Positions 38,038 to 47,680 of a stretch of DNA of 64,000 nucleotides are shown piece after piece (the stretch's first letter is position 1; every line of letters starts with the position of its first letter). The stretch is from contig JAKVKP010000005.1 of assembly GCA_022484805.1 (NCBI GenBank), forward strand, positions 45,671 through 109,670, given 5' to 3'. Source of the stretch: Streptococcaceae bacterium. Its GTDB lineage: Bacteria; Bacillota; Bacilli; Lactobacillales; Streptococcaceae. Made by a program: the position numbers and the translations under genes. The notes below the pieces were generated by a model. The model made no database searches, had not been told where the DNA came from, and saw only the letters and a list, made by a program, of their open reading frames with translations.

Positions 38038-39365
38038 AATCATGGCGGTTAAAACTGCATCAACTCACTTCCTCAATTGATGCGATGTTTTTTGTTCGTT
38101 ATGTGATTGCCTTTGCTTTAATCTTCTCGGCTTTAGGATTTATTGTTATTCAAATTTTAATGCAAACCGCTTACAGCTCGACGGATAAAAAAATTGAGCA
38201 ATTGGCCGATGATCCTAATTTGCTGACTCAAGTTTATATGGATAATATTGAAAATGGGGGTAGTGGTAATTCAGCAGGTCGCTTGGATATGAATGTTCAA
38301 ATTATTTTTTGGAACAATCAAGGGAAGCAATTAGTTTCACCTTTGCAAAATGCTCAGTCGCCCAATAGTCAGATGTTTAGTAATCTTAAATTTTCCAAGA
38401 CAGATTTAGATTCAATTATCAACTTACAGGTAAAAAATGATTATGGTAATACCTCTTCTTTTAGAAGTTTGACTGAAAAATTTGTCGTTTCAAGTGAGAT
38501 TAAAACGAATATTAGCTATTATCAAATTTTGATTAATACAAATCAGGTTAAAGAATCTGTCGAACGTTTTAAAGGTATTATTTTATATACGATGGTCGTT
38601 TTTTGGTTAATTTCAATTGTAATTAGTTGGTTTTTAACTAAAATGTCAATGAAGCCAATATTGAAAAACTGGGAAAAGCAGCGTGCCTTCATTTCAAATG
38701 CTTCTCATGAACTGAGAACACCATTAGCTATTTTACAAAATCGCTTGGAAAGATTATTTCAAAAACCAGATTCTACGATTCTGGAGAATTCAGAAAATAT
38801 CGCAGATTCTTTAAATGAAGTACGAAATATGCGCTTTTTAACAAGCAATCTTTTAAATTTAGCAAAAAATGAGAAAGAAGCACTCAAGCTTAAACCAGAG
38901 CTAATTGATAAAGACTTCTTCGATAAGATGGCGATTAATTATGCTGAATTAGCTGAGCTTGAAAATCATCAATTTCAGTCCGAAATTGATGAAATTAAAA
39001 ACTTTAAACAAGATAAGCAAGTGCTTAAGCAAATGATAACGATTTTATTTGATAATGCGATGAAATATACGTCTGACAATGGTTTGATAGAATTAGTGGT
39101 TACTCAAACCAAACGCGATATAGTAGTTAGTGTCAAAGATGACGGTATTGGAATTAGCGATCAAGATAAGGCTAAAATTTTTGAGCGCTTTTATCGAGTG
39201 GATCAAGCACGAACTAGAAGTAACGGTGGTTTGGGATTGGGCTTGTCTTTATTGGAACAACTTGTGAGTATTCTAAAGGGTCAAGTTAATGTCTATGATA
39301 ATTTTCCGAAAGGGACTGTTTTTAAATTAACAGTACCAAATATGGAGCGTAGTAAATTACATTAA
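38034..39365 (+). CDS. Sensor histidine kinase
   Basis: 443 residues. Two transmembrane helices (about 22-44 and 182-203) bracket an extracellular sensor region rich in Asn/Ser. The H-box [16 protein letters not shown] carries the phosphorylated His. N-box [10 protein letters not shown]1 VKDDGIGI, F-box FERFYRVD and G2 GGLGLGLSL complete the ATPase domain. No HAMP domain is clear. Partner of the upstream response regulator. Resembles CiaH-type kinases of streptococci and enterococci but the signal is unknown. Confidence 0.92.
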   Translation: MKSWRLKLHQLTSSIDAMFFVRYVIAFALIFSALGFIVIQILMQTAYSSTDKKIEQLADDPNLLTQVYMDNIENGGSGNSAGRLDMNVQIIFWNNQGKQLVSPLQNAQSPNSQMFSNLKFSKTDLDSIINLQVKNDYGNTSSFRSLTEKFVVSSEIKTNISYYQILINTNQVKESVERFKGIILYTMVVFWLISIVISWFLTKMSMKPILKNWEKQRAFISNASHELRTPLAILQNRLERLFQKPDSTILENSENIADSLNEVRNMRFLTSNLLNLAKNEKEALKLKPELIDKDFFDKMAINYAELAELENHQFQSEIDEIKNFKQDKQVLKQMITILFDNAMKYTSDNGLIELVVTQTKRDIVVSVKDDGIGISDQDKAKIFERFYRVDQARTRSNGGLGLGLSLLEQLVSILKGQVNVYDNFPKGTVFKLTVPNMERSKLH

Positions 39366-39502
39366 AATTAGAAGATGGGACAAAAAGACACTTAACGATT
39401 TAGCACGTCAATAATCCAGCTTCAGTGACCAACACGTAGTAAATTAGACAAAAATCTATCCGAGCTAAGTTCGCTTACATTTTTAAGTTTGTATAGTGTT
39501 TA

Positions 39503-39585
39503 GCAGTCGGCTCCTGTTGTGATATCCAAAAGTTAGACCAAAAATCTAACTTAAGTGGTTTTCAATAGAAGCTGACTGCCTTTTT
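39503..39585 (+). terminator. Long nested hairpin ending in T-tract after the two-component operon
   Basis: Outer arms 39503-39519 and 39563-39579 pair over about 17 bp with a few G-U pairs. An inner perfect 8-bp stem (AAGTTAGA 39530-39537, TCTAACTT 39545-39552) lies between them, and TTTTT follows. A stable structured RNA that probably terminates the kinase transcript 140 bp upstream; it might be a small RNA. Confidence 0.5.
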
Positions 39586-39599
39586 GTGATACTCAATCC

Positions 39600-39765
39600 T
39601 ACCTTGAATGCTACAGCTTTAGGAATGCTTTGAAATTACTATTCGCCAATATCAGAGCGGTTTCACTGTGGCAGGATAAGCTTTTTTCATTTTAAGACAA
39701 ATAAAAATATCGGAAAGGAATATTTATTGGCTCACTTTATTATAGAACCGCTCTAAGTAAGAGGT
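39600..39765. repeat. Dispersed intergenic repeat family, copy 3
   Basis: 39603-39631 aligns with 6241-6269 (GAATGCTACAG, GGAATGCTT blocks). 39645-39760 aligns with 28990-29107 (GAGCGGTTT/GAGTGATTT, ATTTTAAGACAAATAAAAA). The 545-bp gene-free stretch 39366-39909 holds this copy, the long hairpin and the argH promoter; 39366-39500 shows nothing recognisable. Confidence 0.6.
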
Positions 39766-39810
39766 AAAATTGTTTGTTCCAGTCTCTTATTTTTAATGGT
39801 TACAAGCCAA

Positions 39811-39874
39811 TTTTTATGAATTAGAAAGTCAATGATTAATCTTAATTTGACATTATTAGGCACTTATTTATGGT
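39811..39874 (+). promoter_or_regulatory. argH promoter with possible ARG box
   Basis: TTGACA (39847-39852), 16-bp spacer, TATGGT (39869-39874). An ATTTTTATGAATTAG stretch at about 39811-39826 resembles the ArgR-type sites upstream of argG. Confidence 0.45.
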
Positions 39875-39909
39875 AAAATGGTTAAGATAATAGATAGTTG
39901 GAGGTAAAC

Positions 39910-41289
39910 ATGGCAAAATTATGGGGTGGTCGCTTTGAAGAACAAGCGGCGGCATGGATTGATCAGTTTGGTGCTTCAATTCCTTTTGATCAGAAGATGG
40001 CGAGACAGGATTTAAAAGGCAGTCTAGCACATGTTGCGATGCTTGCAAAAACAGGTATCATTTCTGAAGATGAAGCGAAAACAATTTCGGATGGTATTAA
40101 ACAAGTAGAAGCTCAATATGAAGCGGGCGAGATAGAATTTAAAATTGAAAATGAAGATGTACATATGAATATGGAAAGCTATCTCCATGAAGCCATTGGT
40201 CCAGTCGCTGGTAAATTGCATACTGCGCGCAGTCGAAATGATCAAGTTGCTACGGATATGCACCTTTATCTTAAGGATGTACTAAATCAAGTGATTGAAA
40301 AAATTCATGATTTTCGTTCGGTGTTAGTTGCTAAGGCGGATGAAAATGTTGAAACAATTATGCCCGGTTATACTCATTTGCAGCATGCGCAACCAATCAG
40401 CTTTGGTCATCATATGATGGCATATTATAATATGCTTTCAAGAGATCAGGAACGCTTTGAAGAATCATTTAAGCGCGCAGATATTTCGCCTCTTGGCAGT
40501 GCAGCTTTAGCAGGTACAACCTTCCCGATTGATCGCTTTTATTCTGCTGAATTGCTTGGTTTTGAATCTGTCTATTCAAATTCGCTTGATGGTGTTTCTG
40601 ATCGGGACTTCATTTTAGAATTTTTAAGTAATGCGAGTATTTTAATGATGCACTTATCACGCTTTTGTGAAGAAATTATTCTGTGGTGCTCTCATGAGTT
40701 TAAATTTGTTGAACTCACAGATACTTTTTCGACAGGATCAAGCATTATGCCACAAAAGAAAAATCCGGATATGGCTGAGTTAATTCGTGGAAAAACAGGT
40801 AGAGTATATGGTAATCTTTTTGGCCTGTTGACAGTGATGAAGGGTCTGCCATTAGCGTACAATAAAGATTTACAAGAAGATAAAGAAGGTATGTTTGATA
40901 CAGCAGATACGATTCTCACAAGCCTAGACATTATGAGTGGAATGGTAGATACTATGCTCATCAATCGCCAAATCATGGCACAGTCGACAGAAAAGGATTT
41001 TTCAAATGCAACAGAATTGGCTGACTATTTAGCAGCAAAGGGATTACCATTTCGACAAGCACATGAAATTGTTGGCAAGTTAGTTTTAGAGTGTACAAAA
41101 GCAGGCTATTATTTGCAAGATGTACCATTGGCACGTTATCAAGAAATTACTCCTTTGATCGAATCAGATATTTATGATACTCTGCAATCAAAAACGGCTA
41201 TTGAGCGCCGCAAGTCTTATGGTAGTACAGGTTTCGAACAAGTACGTATTCAGATTGAGAAGGCAAAAGCTGCATTAGAAAATTTTTAA
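39910..41289 (+). CDS. argH: Argininosuccinate lyase
   Basis: Splits argininosuccinate into arginine and fumarate. 459 residues, fumarase/aspartase superfamily. [11 protein letters not shown] opening, the [16 protein letters not shown] and [20 protein letters not shown] motifs, and the flexible catalytic loop [20 protein letters not shown] with the active-site Ser are present. ATG 39910 follows TTGGAGG. It is not adjacent to argG in this genome. It is the last core gene before the accessory island. Confidence 0.96.
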   Translation: MAKLWGGRFEEQAAAWIDQFGASIPFDQKMARQDLKGSLAHVAMLAKTGIISEDEAKTISDGIKQVEAQYEAGEIEFKIENEDVHMNMESYLHEAIGPVAGKLHTARSRNDQVATDMHLYLKDVLNQVIEKIHDFRSVLVAKADENVETIMPGYTHLQHAQPISFGHHMMAYYNMLSRDQERFEESFKRADISPLGSAALAGTTFPIDRFYSAELLGFESVYSNSLDGVSDRDFILEFLSNASILMMHLSRFCEEIILWCSHEFKFVELTDTFSTGSSIMPQKKNPDMAELIRGKTGRVYGNLFGLLTVMKGLPLAYNKDLQEDKEGMFDTADTILTSLDIMSGMVDTMLINRQIMAQSTEKDFSNATELADYLAAKGLPFRQAHEIVGKLVLECTKAGYYLQDVPLARYQEITPLIESDIYDTLQSKTAIERRKSYGSTGFEQVRIQIEKAKAALENF

Positions 41290-41427
41290 TGATTCTCTTT
41301 AGCAGACAATGATAGTTAGTATTAAAATTTTATTTTTAGAGTTTTAATTGAATTGATGAGTTGAATGAGCAATTGAAATAAATAGAAAAGCATATTCGCG
41401 AATTATTAGCGAATATGCTTTTAATGG

Positions 41428-42267
41428 TTAATTCATAAATAACTGAAAAATAAATATTGGCAATGAAAATAAGGCAATAACTGTTGCAGGCATATCTAAA
41501 TGACTGCCTGAACGATAATTAATTAGTCGATCTAAGACTAATCCAACAATCATTGAGAACATACCAATAGTTGCTGAAATCCAAATGTTGCCAATAGCGA
41601 GCGCAGCATATGCCGCTACTAATGTAACGTGGTGAGTAACTGGTACTGCACGCTTTGCACTGTATTGAAAAATCAAAGTCATCGCACTAATACCCCAGCC
41701 AAATGTCGCGATTTTTAAATCAATCGTTACATAGGCAATGCCAAGACTGATAAAAAATGCCATTGGTAAATGATACTTGATATCTAAAAGTAACTCATTT
41801 TGCCAACTTGACGGATTTTTATCAATGGTGATTATTTTTTCTTTGGCGATGAACCATCTAATAAAGAAGCTAAGAATGACAATTGTCAAGGCGACAGCGT
41901 CGATTGGTGGCGAGAACAGTAGCAGAACATAGGCAATGACATAACCAAATAATCCAAAAAGTCCGCCTACTAAATAGGTTGAGAGATTTCCTTGATATGC
42001 TGGATCCATTACATTTCTGCCGATGTCATCATTATTTGAAAGTTTACCCTGCCAAGCTGCTGCGGCAACACCACCGATAAATGCAACTTGTGGTCCGAAA
42101 AATGGTCCAAATACAACTTCATTTAAAAAATGAGTATCACCATTTGATAATGCAATTGCTGCGCCAATCAAAGAGAGAAAACCAGCCATAATAAAGGCAA
42201 TTGTTCCACCAAAAATTGCACCAAAAACGCCGCCGCAAAAAGCGATAAATAAGGTAGCAAGTGACAT
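41428..42267 (-). CDS. Polytopic membrane protein of unknown family
   Basis: 279 residues with about eight hydrophobic helices and many Gly residues (FCGGVFGAIFGGTIAF, GGLFGLFGYVIAY). A short polar loop near residues 75-95 (WQGKLSNNDDIGRNVMDPAYQG) separates helices. I do not recognise the family. The gene starts 12 bp after the iron-dependent alcohol dehydrogenase gene on the same strand, with AAGAGG as ribosome site, so it is the second gene of that operon. A transporter or efflux role for a substrate or product of the island is a reasonable guess from context only. Confidence 0.6.
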   Translation of the reverse strand: MSLATLFIAFCGGVFGAIFGGTIAFIMAGFLSLIGAAIALSNGDTHFLNEVVFGPFFGPQVAFIGGVAAAAWQGKLSNNDDIGRNVMDPAYQGNLSTYLVGGLFGLFGYVIAYVLLLFSPPIDAVALTIVILSFFIRWFIAKEKIITIDKNPSSWQNELLLDIKYHLPMAFFISLGIAYVTIDLKIATFGWGISAMTLIFQYSAKRAVPVTHHVTLVAAYAALAIGNIWISATIGMFSMIVGLVLDRLINYRSGSHLDMPATVIALFSLPIFIFQLFMN

Positions 42268-42279
42268 TTATTTTCCTCT

Positions 42280-43470
42280 TTACATACACTTATTAATTAG
42301 ATAAATGACATCTTCACGCGTCACTGGTTTTGGATGTGCCTTAACGTCTTGAAGGAAGCCAACAAAGCAAAGATCAGCTAATGCTTCAATTTCACTTTCT
42401 TTAAGACCATATTTACCAAAGGAAACGTCAACATGCAAATCTTGATAAAGTTCACGTAAAATCCGAGGTAACTCTGAGGATTTTTCTGTATCAGATAAAT
42501 CACGGTCTAAGCTTGGATCAAGAATACCTGCTACCTTGGCAAGTTTACCTTCTGCATAAGGCAAAGTCCATTCAATAATTTGTGGGAAGCAGGCCGCTAA
42601 GGTACCGCCATGTGGTGCATCAGTTAATGCACCTAAAGGCTGTCCTAAGGCATGTGGTAAAGTCACCCCAGCCGTACCGATTGCTGCACCACCTAAGCCA
42701 CAAGCTAAAGCCATTTGATCACGCGCTTCAACATTTTCACCCTCATTGACCGCTGTACGAATACTTTTCGCAAATAATTCTATTGAATAGAGTGATAGCA
42801 TTTCGCTAATTGGCGTTGCATTAACACTAATATAAGATTCAAGCGCATGAGCAAATGTGTCTAAGCCAGTTAATGCTGTAATCATTGATGGAATGGTTGT
42901 CATAATCAATGGATCAACTAAGGCAATATCTGGATAAATATACGGTGTGATTATTGTGCACTTACGTTTTTCTGCTGGGTTATTGACAACTGCAAAACTT
43001 GTTGCTTCCGTACCAGTACCCGCTGTAGTTGGTACAACAATTAATGGTAACCCACGTTTAGTTGGTCGTGTTACGTCTTCTCCCGCTCTTTCTGTATATT
43101 CCCAACAAGTGCCTCCGTTAGTTGCAACGAGTGCATTAGCTTTTGCTGAGTCAATTGCGCTTCCTCCACCAATTGCAACAACAACATCGCATTGTTCCTT
43201 CAAGCATAATTCTGTACCAGCATCAATCGACGTATTACGTGGGTTAGGGGAGATATCATTAAACTCAACGACGCCCATTCCATTTTCCTCAAGATTTTTG
43301 ATAATCTTTTCAAGTGTTTCACTACCTTTAAGAAAAGGATCATAAACTAGAAACGCTTTTTTCCCATTTGCTTTGGCTAATAAACCTAGTTCACTTAACC
43401 TGCCTTCCCCCATAATGACCTTTGTTGGGAAGCTAAATTCAAAAGATTTCATTTCAATTGTTAGTGGCAT
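42280..43470 (-). CDS. Iron-dependent alcohol dehydrogenase
   Basis: NAD(P)-dependent group III alcohol dehydrogenase, about 396 residues. The N-terminal Rossmann-like part shows AIGGGSAIDSAKA and VVPTTAGTGTEAT. The metal-binding helix part shows TGLDTFAHALESYIS and LPHALGQPLGALTDAPHGG, giving His ligands. Relatives reduce lactaldehyde, sulfoacetaldehyde, 1,3-propanediol precursors and similar small aldehydes. The best start is ATG 43470, although its AAGGAG is 14 bp away; an ATG at 43539 would add a non-conserved hydrophobic extension. It is divergent from the transketolase operon and shares the island's operator motif. Confidence 0.85.
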   Translation of the reverse strand: MPLTIEMKSFEFSFPTKVIMGEGRLSELGLLAKANGKKAFLVYDPFLKGSETLEKIIKNLEENGMGVVEFNDISPNPRNTSIDAGTELCLKEQCDVVVAIGGGSAIDSAKANALVATNGGTCWEYTERAGEDVTRPTKRGLPLIVVPTTAGTGTEATSFAVVNNPAEKRKCTIITPYIYPDIALVDPLIMTTIPSMITALTGLDTFAHALESYISVNATPISEMLSLYSIELFAKSIRTAVNEGENVEARDQMALACGLGGAAIGTAGVTLPHALGQPLGALTDAPHGGTLAACFPQIIEWTLPYAEGKLAKVAGILDPSLDRDLSDTEKSSELPRILRELYQDLHVDVSFGKYGLKESEIEALADLCFVGFLQDVKAHPKPVTREDVIYLINKCM

Positions 43471-43528
43471 CTGTATACCACTTTCTCCTTTCGATTTTTT
43501 ATTCAATAAAAATATACAAAATATATTT

Positions 43529-43566
43529 AATGTATACAATTTAACATGGATGTGTTTTTATGTCAA
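43529..43566 (-). promoter_or_regulatory. Promoter and GTATAC operator of the iron-ADH operon
   Basis: Minus-strand TTGACA (43566-43561), 17-bp spacer, TAAATT (43543-43538). The operator-like AATGTATACAAT at 43529-43540 overlaps the -10 and matches the island consensus ATTGTATACAAT at 11 of 12 positions. A further GTATAC lies at 43473-43478, close to the start codon. Confidence 0.65.
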
Positions 43567-43649
43567 TCAAAGATAAAATATTTTTTATTGTTATATAAAT
43601 GTTGATATTAAAGGCTTTTAGTAAATTATGTTCAAATTTCACAAATTAT

Positions 43650-43702
43650 TGTTGACGCTTTCATAAATAGATAGTACAATAAAATCAAATATTGTATACA
43701 AT
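43650..43702 (+). promoter_or_regulatory. Promoter, cre site and operator of the transketolase operon
   Basis: TTGACG (43652-43657), 17-bp spacer, TACAAT (43675-43680). A cre-like site on the reverse strand at 43650-43663 fits TGWAANCGNTNWCA at 13 of 14 positions and covers the -35. ATTGTATACAAT at 43691-43702 would sit just after the transcription start, a blocking position. Confidence 0.7.
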
Positions 43703-43845
43703 TATTAATAAAAGGATGCAACTTAAAATATAGCAACAGAGAGGAGCTGTTTTCCAGAATCTACAGAGAATTTTTTTAGGTTGTAACGGTATTTATGAAT
43801 GTATTCATTATGTTTAATTATTGACAAATCGAAAGGATGATTAAT

Positions 43846-44658
43846 GTGAAACAAGAGTCATATAAAGAGTTTGCCCAAACAATTCGAATTGAAACTTTGA
43901 AAGCACTAAAGGGATTGGGCTTCGGTCACGTTGGTGGTGCGATGTCAGCATCAGATTTATTTGCTGTATTATATGGGGGTGAAATGAAAATTGATCCTAA
44001 AAATCCAAGCTGGGAAGATCGTGATTATTTCGTAATGTCTAAAGGACACGCAGGCCCAGGATTATATACAACATTGGCATTAAAAGGCTATTTTCCTGTT
44101 GAAGAATTAAAGACAATCAATACAAACGGCACACGCTTACCAAGTCATTGTGACCGTAATAATACACCAGGGATTGACATGAGTACTGGTTCATTAGGTC
44201 AAGGTATGTCTACAGGAATTGGAATAGCGCATGGACTTAAAATTCAAGGGAAACCAAATTATACTTATTTATTGATTGGTGATGGTGAGTGTGATGAGGG
44301 GCAAATTTGGGAAGGTGCGTTGTATGCACCACAGCACGAGCTGGATCATTTGATTGCTTTTGTGGACTATAATAAGCAACAATTGGATGGCTATACAAAA
44401 GATATTTTAGATTTAGGTGATTTAGGACAGAAATTTAGAGAATTTGGCTGGTATACCTTAGAAGTAAACGGTCACGATACGGATGCGATTACTGCAGCAA
44501 TTCAGCTTGCGAAAGAAAACACCGGTAAACCAACAATGATTGTTTTACATACTGTAAAAGGTAAGGGTTGTACCTTTGCAGAAGGCGTACTTTACAACCA
44601 CCATATGACCTTTACTGCAGAACAATGTGATGAAGCAATTTCAGAATTATCAAAATAA
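43846..44658 (+). CDS. Transketolase, N-terminal (TPP-binding) subunit
   Basis: 270-residue half-transketolase that would pair with the subunit at 45363. It holds the thiamine diphosphate motif IGDGECDEGQIWEGALYAPQHELDHLIAFVDYNKQQLDG (GDG...N) and the substrate-side MSKGHAGPGLYTTLALKG. GTG 43846 is chosen because GAAAGGA is 8 bp upstream; the ATG at 43837 abuts that site. Two-carbon ketol transfer between ketoses and aldoses is the expected reaction. First gene of an operon with transaldolase, the second subunit and a second iron-ADH. Split transketolases often serve specialised pathways rather than the core pentose route. Confidence 0.9.
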   Translation: MKQESYKEFAQTIRIETLKALKGLGFGHVGGAMSASDLFAVLYGGEMKIDPKNPSWEDRDYFVMSKGHAGPGLYTTLALKGYFPVEELKTINTNGTRLPSHCDRNNTPGIDMSTGSLGQGMSTGIGIAHGLKIQGKPNYTYLLIGDGECDEGQIWEGALYAPQHELDHLIAFVDYNKQQLDGYTKDILDLGDLGQKFREFGWYTLEVNGHDTDAITAAIQLAKENTGKPTMIVLHTVKGKGCTFAEGVLYNHHMTFTAEQCDEAISELSK

Positions 44659-44688
44659 AATAATAAAAAATAAGGAGAAAGCTTTAAT

Positions 44689-45335
44689 ATGAAATTCTTT
44701 TTGGATACAGCAAACATTGATGAAATCAAGCGCATCAATGCCCTTGGATTAGTGGACGGAGTTACCACCAATCCGACGATTATCAGTCGTGAGGGTAAAG
44801 ATTTGAAACAGTAATTAAAGAAATTTGTGCAATTGTTGACGGACCTGTTTCAGCAGAAGTAATTGCATTAGATACAGAAAATATGCTAAAAGAAGCACGA
44901 GCAATTGCCAAATGGGCGGATAATATTGTGGTTAAAATTCCAATGACTGAAGCTGGTTTAAAAGCAGTTCATACGCTGTCAAAAGAAGGTATTAAAACAA
45001 ATGTGACTTTGATTTTTTCAGTTGCCCAAGGCTTAATGGCAGCGAAAGCGGGTGCGACCTTTATCTCGCCATTTGTTGGTCGTTTAGATGATATCGGCGT
45101 TTCAGGTATTCAATTGATTTCTGAATTACGTGAAGTTTTAGATATTTATCAATATCCATCAGAAATTATTTCAGCTTCAATTCGTAACATTGAGCATGTG
45201 GAAGCAACGGCGTTGGCTGGTAGTCATATTGCAACTATTCCGGGTACGCTTTTCCCTAAATTATGGTCACATCCATTAACGGATAATGGGATTGCACAAT
45301 TTATGAAGGACTGGAAAAATTTTACTAAATCATGA
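44689..45335 (+). pseudogene. TalC/Fsa-type transaldolase with a one-base frameshift
   Basis: The frame from ATG 44689 reads [20 protein letters not shown] and continues through [15 protein letters not shown], then hits a stop at 44812-44814. The rest of the family sequence continues in another frame ([20 protein letters not shown]...) up to 45335, including VVKIPMT with the Schiff-base Lys, TNVTLIFS and [16 protein letters not shown]. One T appears to be missing in the TTT at 44802-44804. Joined, the product would be about 214 residues, the normal length. AAGGAGAAA precedes the ATG. It is either a true recent loss or a sequencing error in a short T run. The reading frames of neighbouring genes are intact. 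Confidence 0.85.
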
Positions 45336-45362
45336 TTATTAGATAGAGAGTGAGGCAAATTA

Positions 45363-46328
45363 ATGACTTATAAAATTGTAGATGAATTAAAAACAGAAGA
45401 AAAGGCAATGCGTGATGTTTATGCATCGACTTTAGCTGAATTAGCAAGAGAAGACCAAAATGTAGTTTCTTTAGACGCCGATTTAATGAATTCTGTAGGC
45501 TTAGTACCTTTAGCTAAGGAATTTCCTGATCGCGTGATTGATTGTGGTATTCAAGAAGCAAATATGTTTGGAACTGCAGCTGGTATGTCTGCGGTTGGTA
45601 TGGTACCATTTATTCATACTTTTGCATGCTTTGCTAGTCGCCGAATTGCTGACCAAATTTTTGTTTCAGGTGCATTTGCCAGAGCAAACGTGAGAATTAT
45701 TGGTAGCGACCCTGGTGTAACTGCAGTGTTTAATGGTGCGACACACATGCCATTTGAAGATATTGGTATTTTAAGAGGTATTCCTCAAGTGACAGTAATT
45801 GAGCCAACTGATGCGGTGATGTTAGAAGATATGGTAAGACAAACCAAAGCTCGCAAAGGCATTTTTTATATTAGAATGTCACGTAAAAATGCGATGCAGG
45901 TTTATCAACAAGGCTCAACATTTGAAATCGGTAAGGTTGCCAAAGTTAAAGAAGGTAGTGATGTTACTTTATTCGCTTCAGGTATTTGTGTCTCTGAATC
46001 AATGGTTGCTGCTGAAAAATTGGCTGAAGAAGGTATTTCAGCTGAGGTTATTAATGTTTTTACAATTAAACCAATTGATGTGGCAGGTATTGTTGAATCA
46101 GTAAGTAAAACTGGTGCGGCAGTAACAGCAGAAAATCATAATATTATTAATGGCTTAGGTAGTGCAGTTAGCGAAGTCTTAGCTGAAAACAAACCGGTAC
46201 CTTTGGAACGTGTTGGTGTCAAAGATCGCTTTGGTGAGGTAGGATCGGTTGACTACTTGAAAAAAACGATGGGCTTAACGGCAGATGATATTGTTACGGC
46301 GGCGAAAAAAGCAATTGCTAGAAAATAA
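45363..46328 (+). CDS. Transketolase, C-terminal subunit
   Basis: 321 residues with the pyrimidine-binding and C-terminal domains. RDVYASTLAELAREDQNVVSLDADLMNSVG and VIDCGIQEANMFGTAAGMSAVG (with the catalytic Glu that activates thiamine) are seen, and the C-terminal domain runs through VTLFASGICVSESMVAAEKLAEEGISAEVINVFTIKPID. It pairs with the N-terminal subunit encoded upstream; the transaldolase gene sits between them. The next gene follows 26 bp later. Confidence 0.9.
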   Translation: MTYKIVDELKTEEKAMRDVYASTLAELAREDQNVVSLDADLMNSVGLVPLAKEFPDRVIDCGIQEANMFGTAAGMSAVGMVPFIHTFACFASRRIADQIFVSGAFARANVRIIGSDPGVTAVFNGATHMPFEDIGILRGIPQVTVIEPTDAVMLEDMVRQTKARKGIFYIRMSRKNAMQVYQQGSTFEIGKVAKVKEGSDVTLFASGICVSESMVAAEKLAEEGISAEVINVFTIKPIDVAGIVESVSKTGAAVTAENHNIINGLGSAVSEVLAENKPVPLERVGVKDRFGEVGSVDYLKKTMGLTADDIVTAAKKAIARK

Positions 46329-46354
46329 GATTCAATATAAGGAGCAAGTTTAAA

Positions 46355-47470
46355 ATGGAAGAAATTATTTTTAAGCCACAGATTATTGAATATGATAGCT
46401 GTAGCGAATTTATTGAAGCAACACAATTTAAAGCAGATGACTTAATTTTCACAAGTCAATCTGTATACGAAAATTTCTTAAAGCATTATGATTTTGAGTC
46501 TAAAATCATCTTCCAGCGTCAATACGGCTCAGGCGAACCAAACGATGAAATGGTCAGCAAAATCATGGCAGAGGTCAGAAAAGGTGACTATAAACGAATT
46601 ATTGCGATTGGTGGTGGTACGGTTTTAGATATCGCTAAAATTTTATCTGTCACAGATGAGCGTAGTCTAGATGAACTTTATGACCAAATTGATACGGTTA
46701 AACGTCAAAGAACATTACTTGCAGTGCCAACGACTTGTGGTACAGGTAGCGAGGTTACCAATATTGCAGTTGTTAATCGATTGCGCCTAGGCACCAAAAT
46801 GGGCTTAGTTTCACCTGAAATGTTTCCAGAGCAAGCAATTTTAGTACCAGAGCTTTTAAATGGCTTACCAAAATATGTTTTTGCAACAAGTTCAATTGAT
46901 GCCTTGGTGCATGCCACTGAATCTGCCGTTTCACCAAAGGCGACTGAATTTACTAGATTGTTCTCTTATGCAGCGATTCGTAAAATTATTAATGGCTTTC
47001 AACGGATTGTTTCAGAAGGTGATCAAGTGATGCCTGACCTAATGAAGGATTTCTTAACAGCGAGTACCTTTGCTGGTTTAGCCTTTGGTACAGCCGGCTG
47101 TGGCCCTGTTCATGCGATGAGCTATCCGTTTGGTGGTACATATCACGTGGCACATGGCGAAAGTAATTTTGTTATTTTTACAGGTGTGCTGAAGCATTAT
47201 GTTGAGAAGGATAATTCAGGTGCTGTGGTTGCTTTAAATGAATTACTAGCTGAATTGTTAGCTTGCCCAATCGAGGATGTTTACATTGCCTTAGATAGCC
47301 TATTAGATCAAATTTTACCTAAGCAATCAATGAAAGAATATGGTGTTAAAGAAATTGAATTACCAGAGTTTGCTAAAAATGTGATTCAAGAGCAGCAGCG
47401 TTTACTAGGTAACAGTTTTTACCCATTAGATGAAGCACAAGTATTAAAGATTTATCAATCAATTTATTAA
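46355..47470 (+). CDS. Iron-dependent alcohol dehydrogenase, 4-hydroxybutyrate dehydrogenase-like
   Basis: 371 residues, the same length as the clostridial 4-hydroxybutyrate dehydrogenase. Shared features are YGSGEPNDEMVSKIM, IIAIGGGTVLDIAKILS, VPTTCGTGSEVTNIAVV, the metal-site segments ATSSIDALVHATESAVSPKA and GPVHAMSYPFGGTYHVAHGESN, and the ending EQQRLLGNSFYPL. The similarity suggests a small, possibly acid-bearing, omega-aldehyde as substrate, but the island lacks other succinate-semialdehyde pathway genes apart from one aldehyde dehydrogenase. Last gene of the transketolase operon. Confidence 0.82.
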   Translation: MEEIIFKPQIIEYDSCSEFIEATQFKADDLIFTSQSVYENFLKHYDFESKIIFQRQYGSGEPNDEMVSKIMAEVRKGDYKRIIAIGGGTVLDIAKILSVTDERSLDELYDQIDTVKRQRTLLAVPTTCGTGSEVTNIAVVNRLRLGTKMGLVSPEMFPEQAILVPELLNGLPKYVFATSSIDALVHATESAVSPKATEFTRLFSYAAIRKIINGFQRIVSEGDQVMPDLMKDFLTASTFAGLAFGTAGCGPVHAMSYPFGGTYHVAHGESNFVIFTGVLKHYVEKDNSGAVVALNELLAELLACPIEDVYIALDSLLDQILPKQSMKEYGVKEIELPEFAKNVIQEQQRLLGNSFYPLDEAQVLKIYQSIY

Positions 47471-47543
47471 TTATTGTTAAGTGACTTACTATAATCACCT
47501 CCTTTGAAAATCAGTAATATTAAACAATAATTATAAATAATAT

Positions 47544-47590
47544 AATAAGCTTATTAATCATAGTATAATTTGATTGATAAGCTTGTTTTT
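47544..47590 (+). terminator. Terminator of the transketolase operon
   Basis: 17-bp arms (47544-47560 and 47571-47587) with two wobble positions and a T-tract. The 320-bp gap to the next gene holds only this and the opposing terminator. Confidence 0.7.
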
Positions 47591-47680
47591 AATGTTAAAT
47601 TATAAATATATAATATAAGTTTTTTATAATGTTTTATGTTGAATTGCTTAGCGGATGCATTAATTCTTTTTAAGCAGACT

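Noticed and set aside
43471..43539. Longer iron-ADH starting at 43539
   Set aside because: The added residues are not family-like and overlap the promoter/operator region.
44689..45335. Programmed -1 frameshift in the transaldolase gene
   Set aside because: The shift site (GATTTGAAA region) is not a slippery heptamer and no stimulatory structure is evident; TalC-type enzymes are not known to use recoding.
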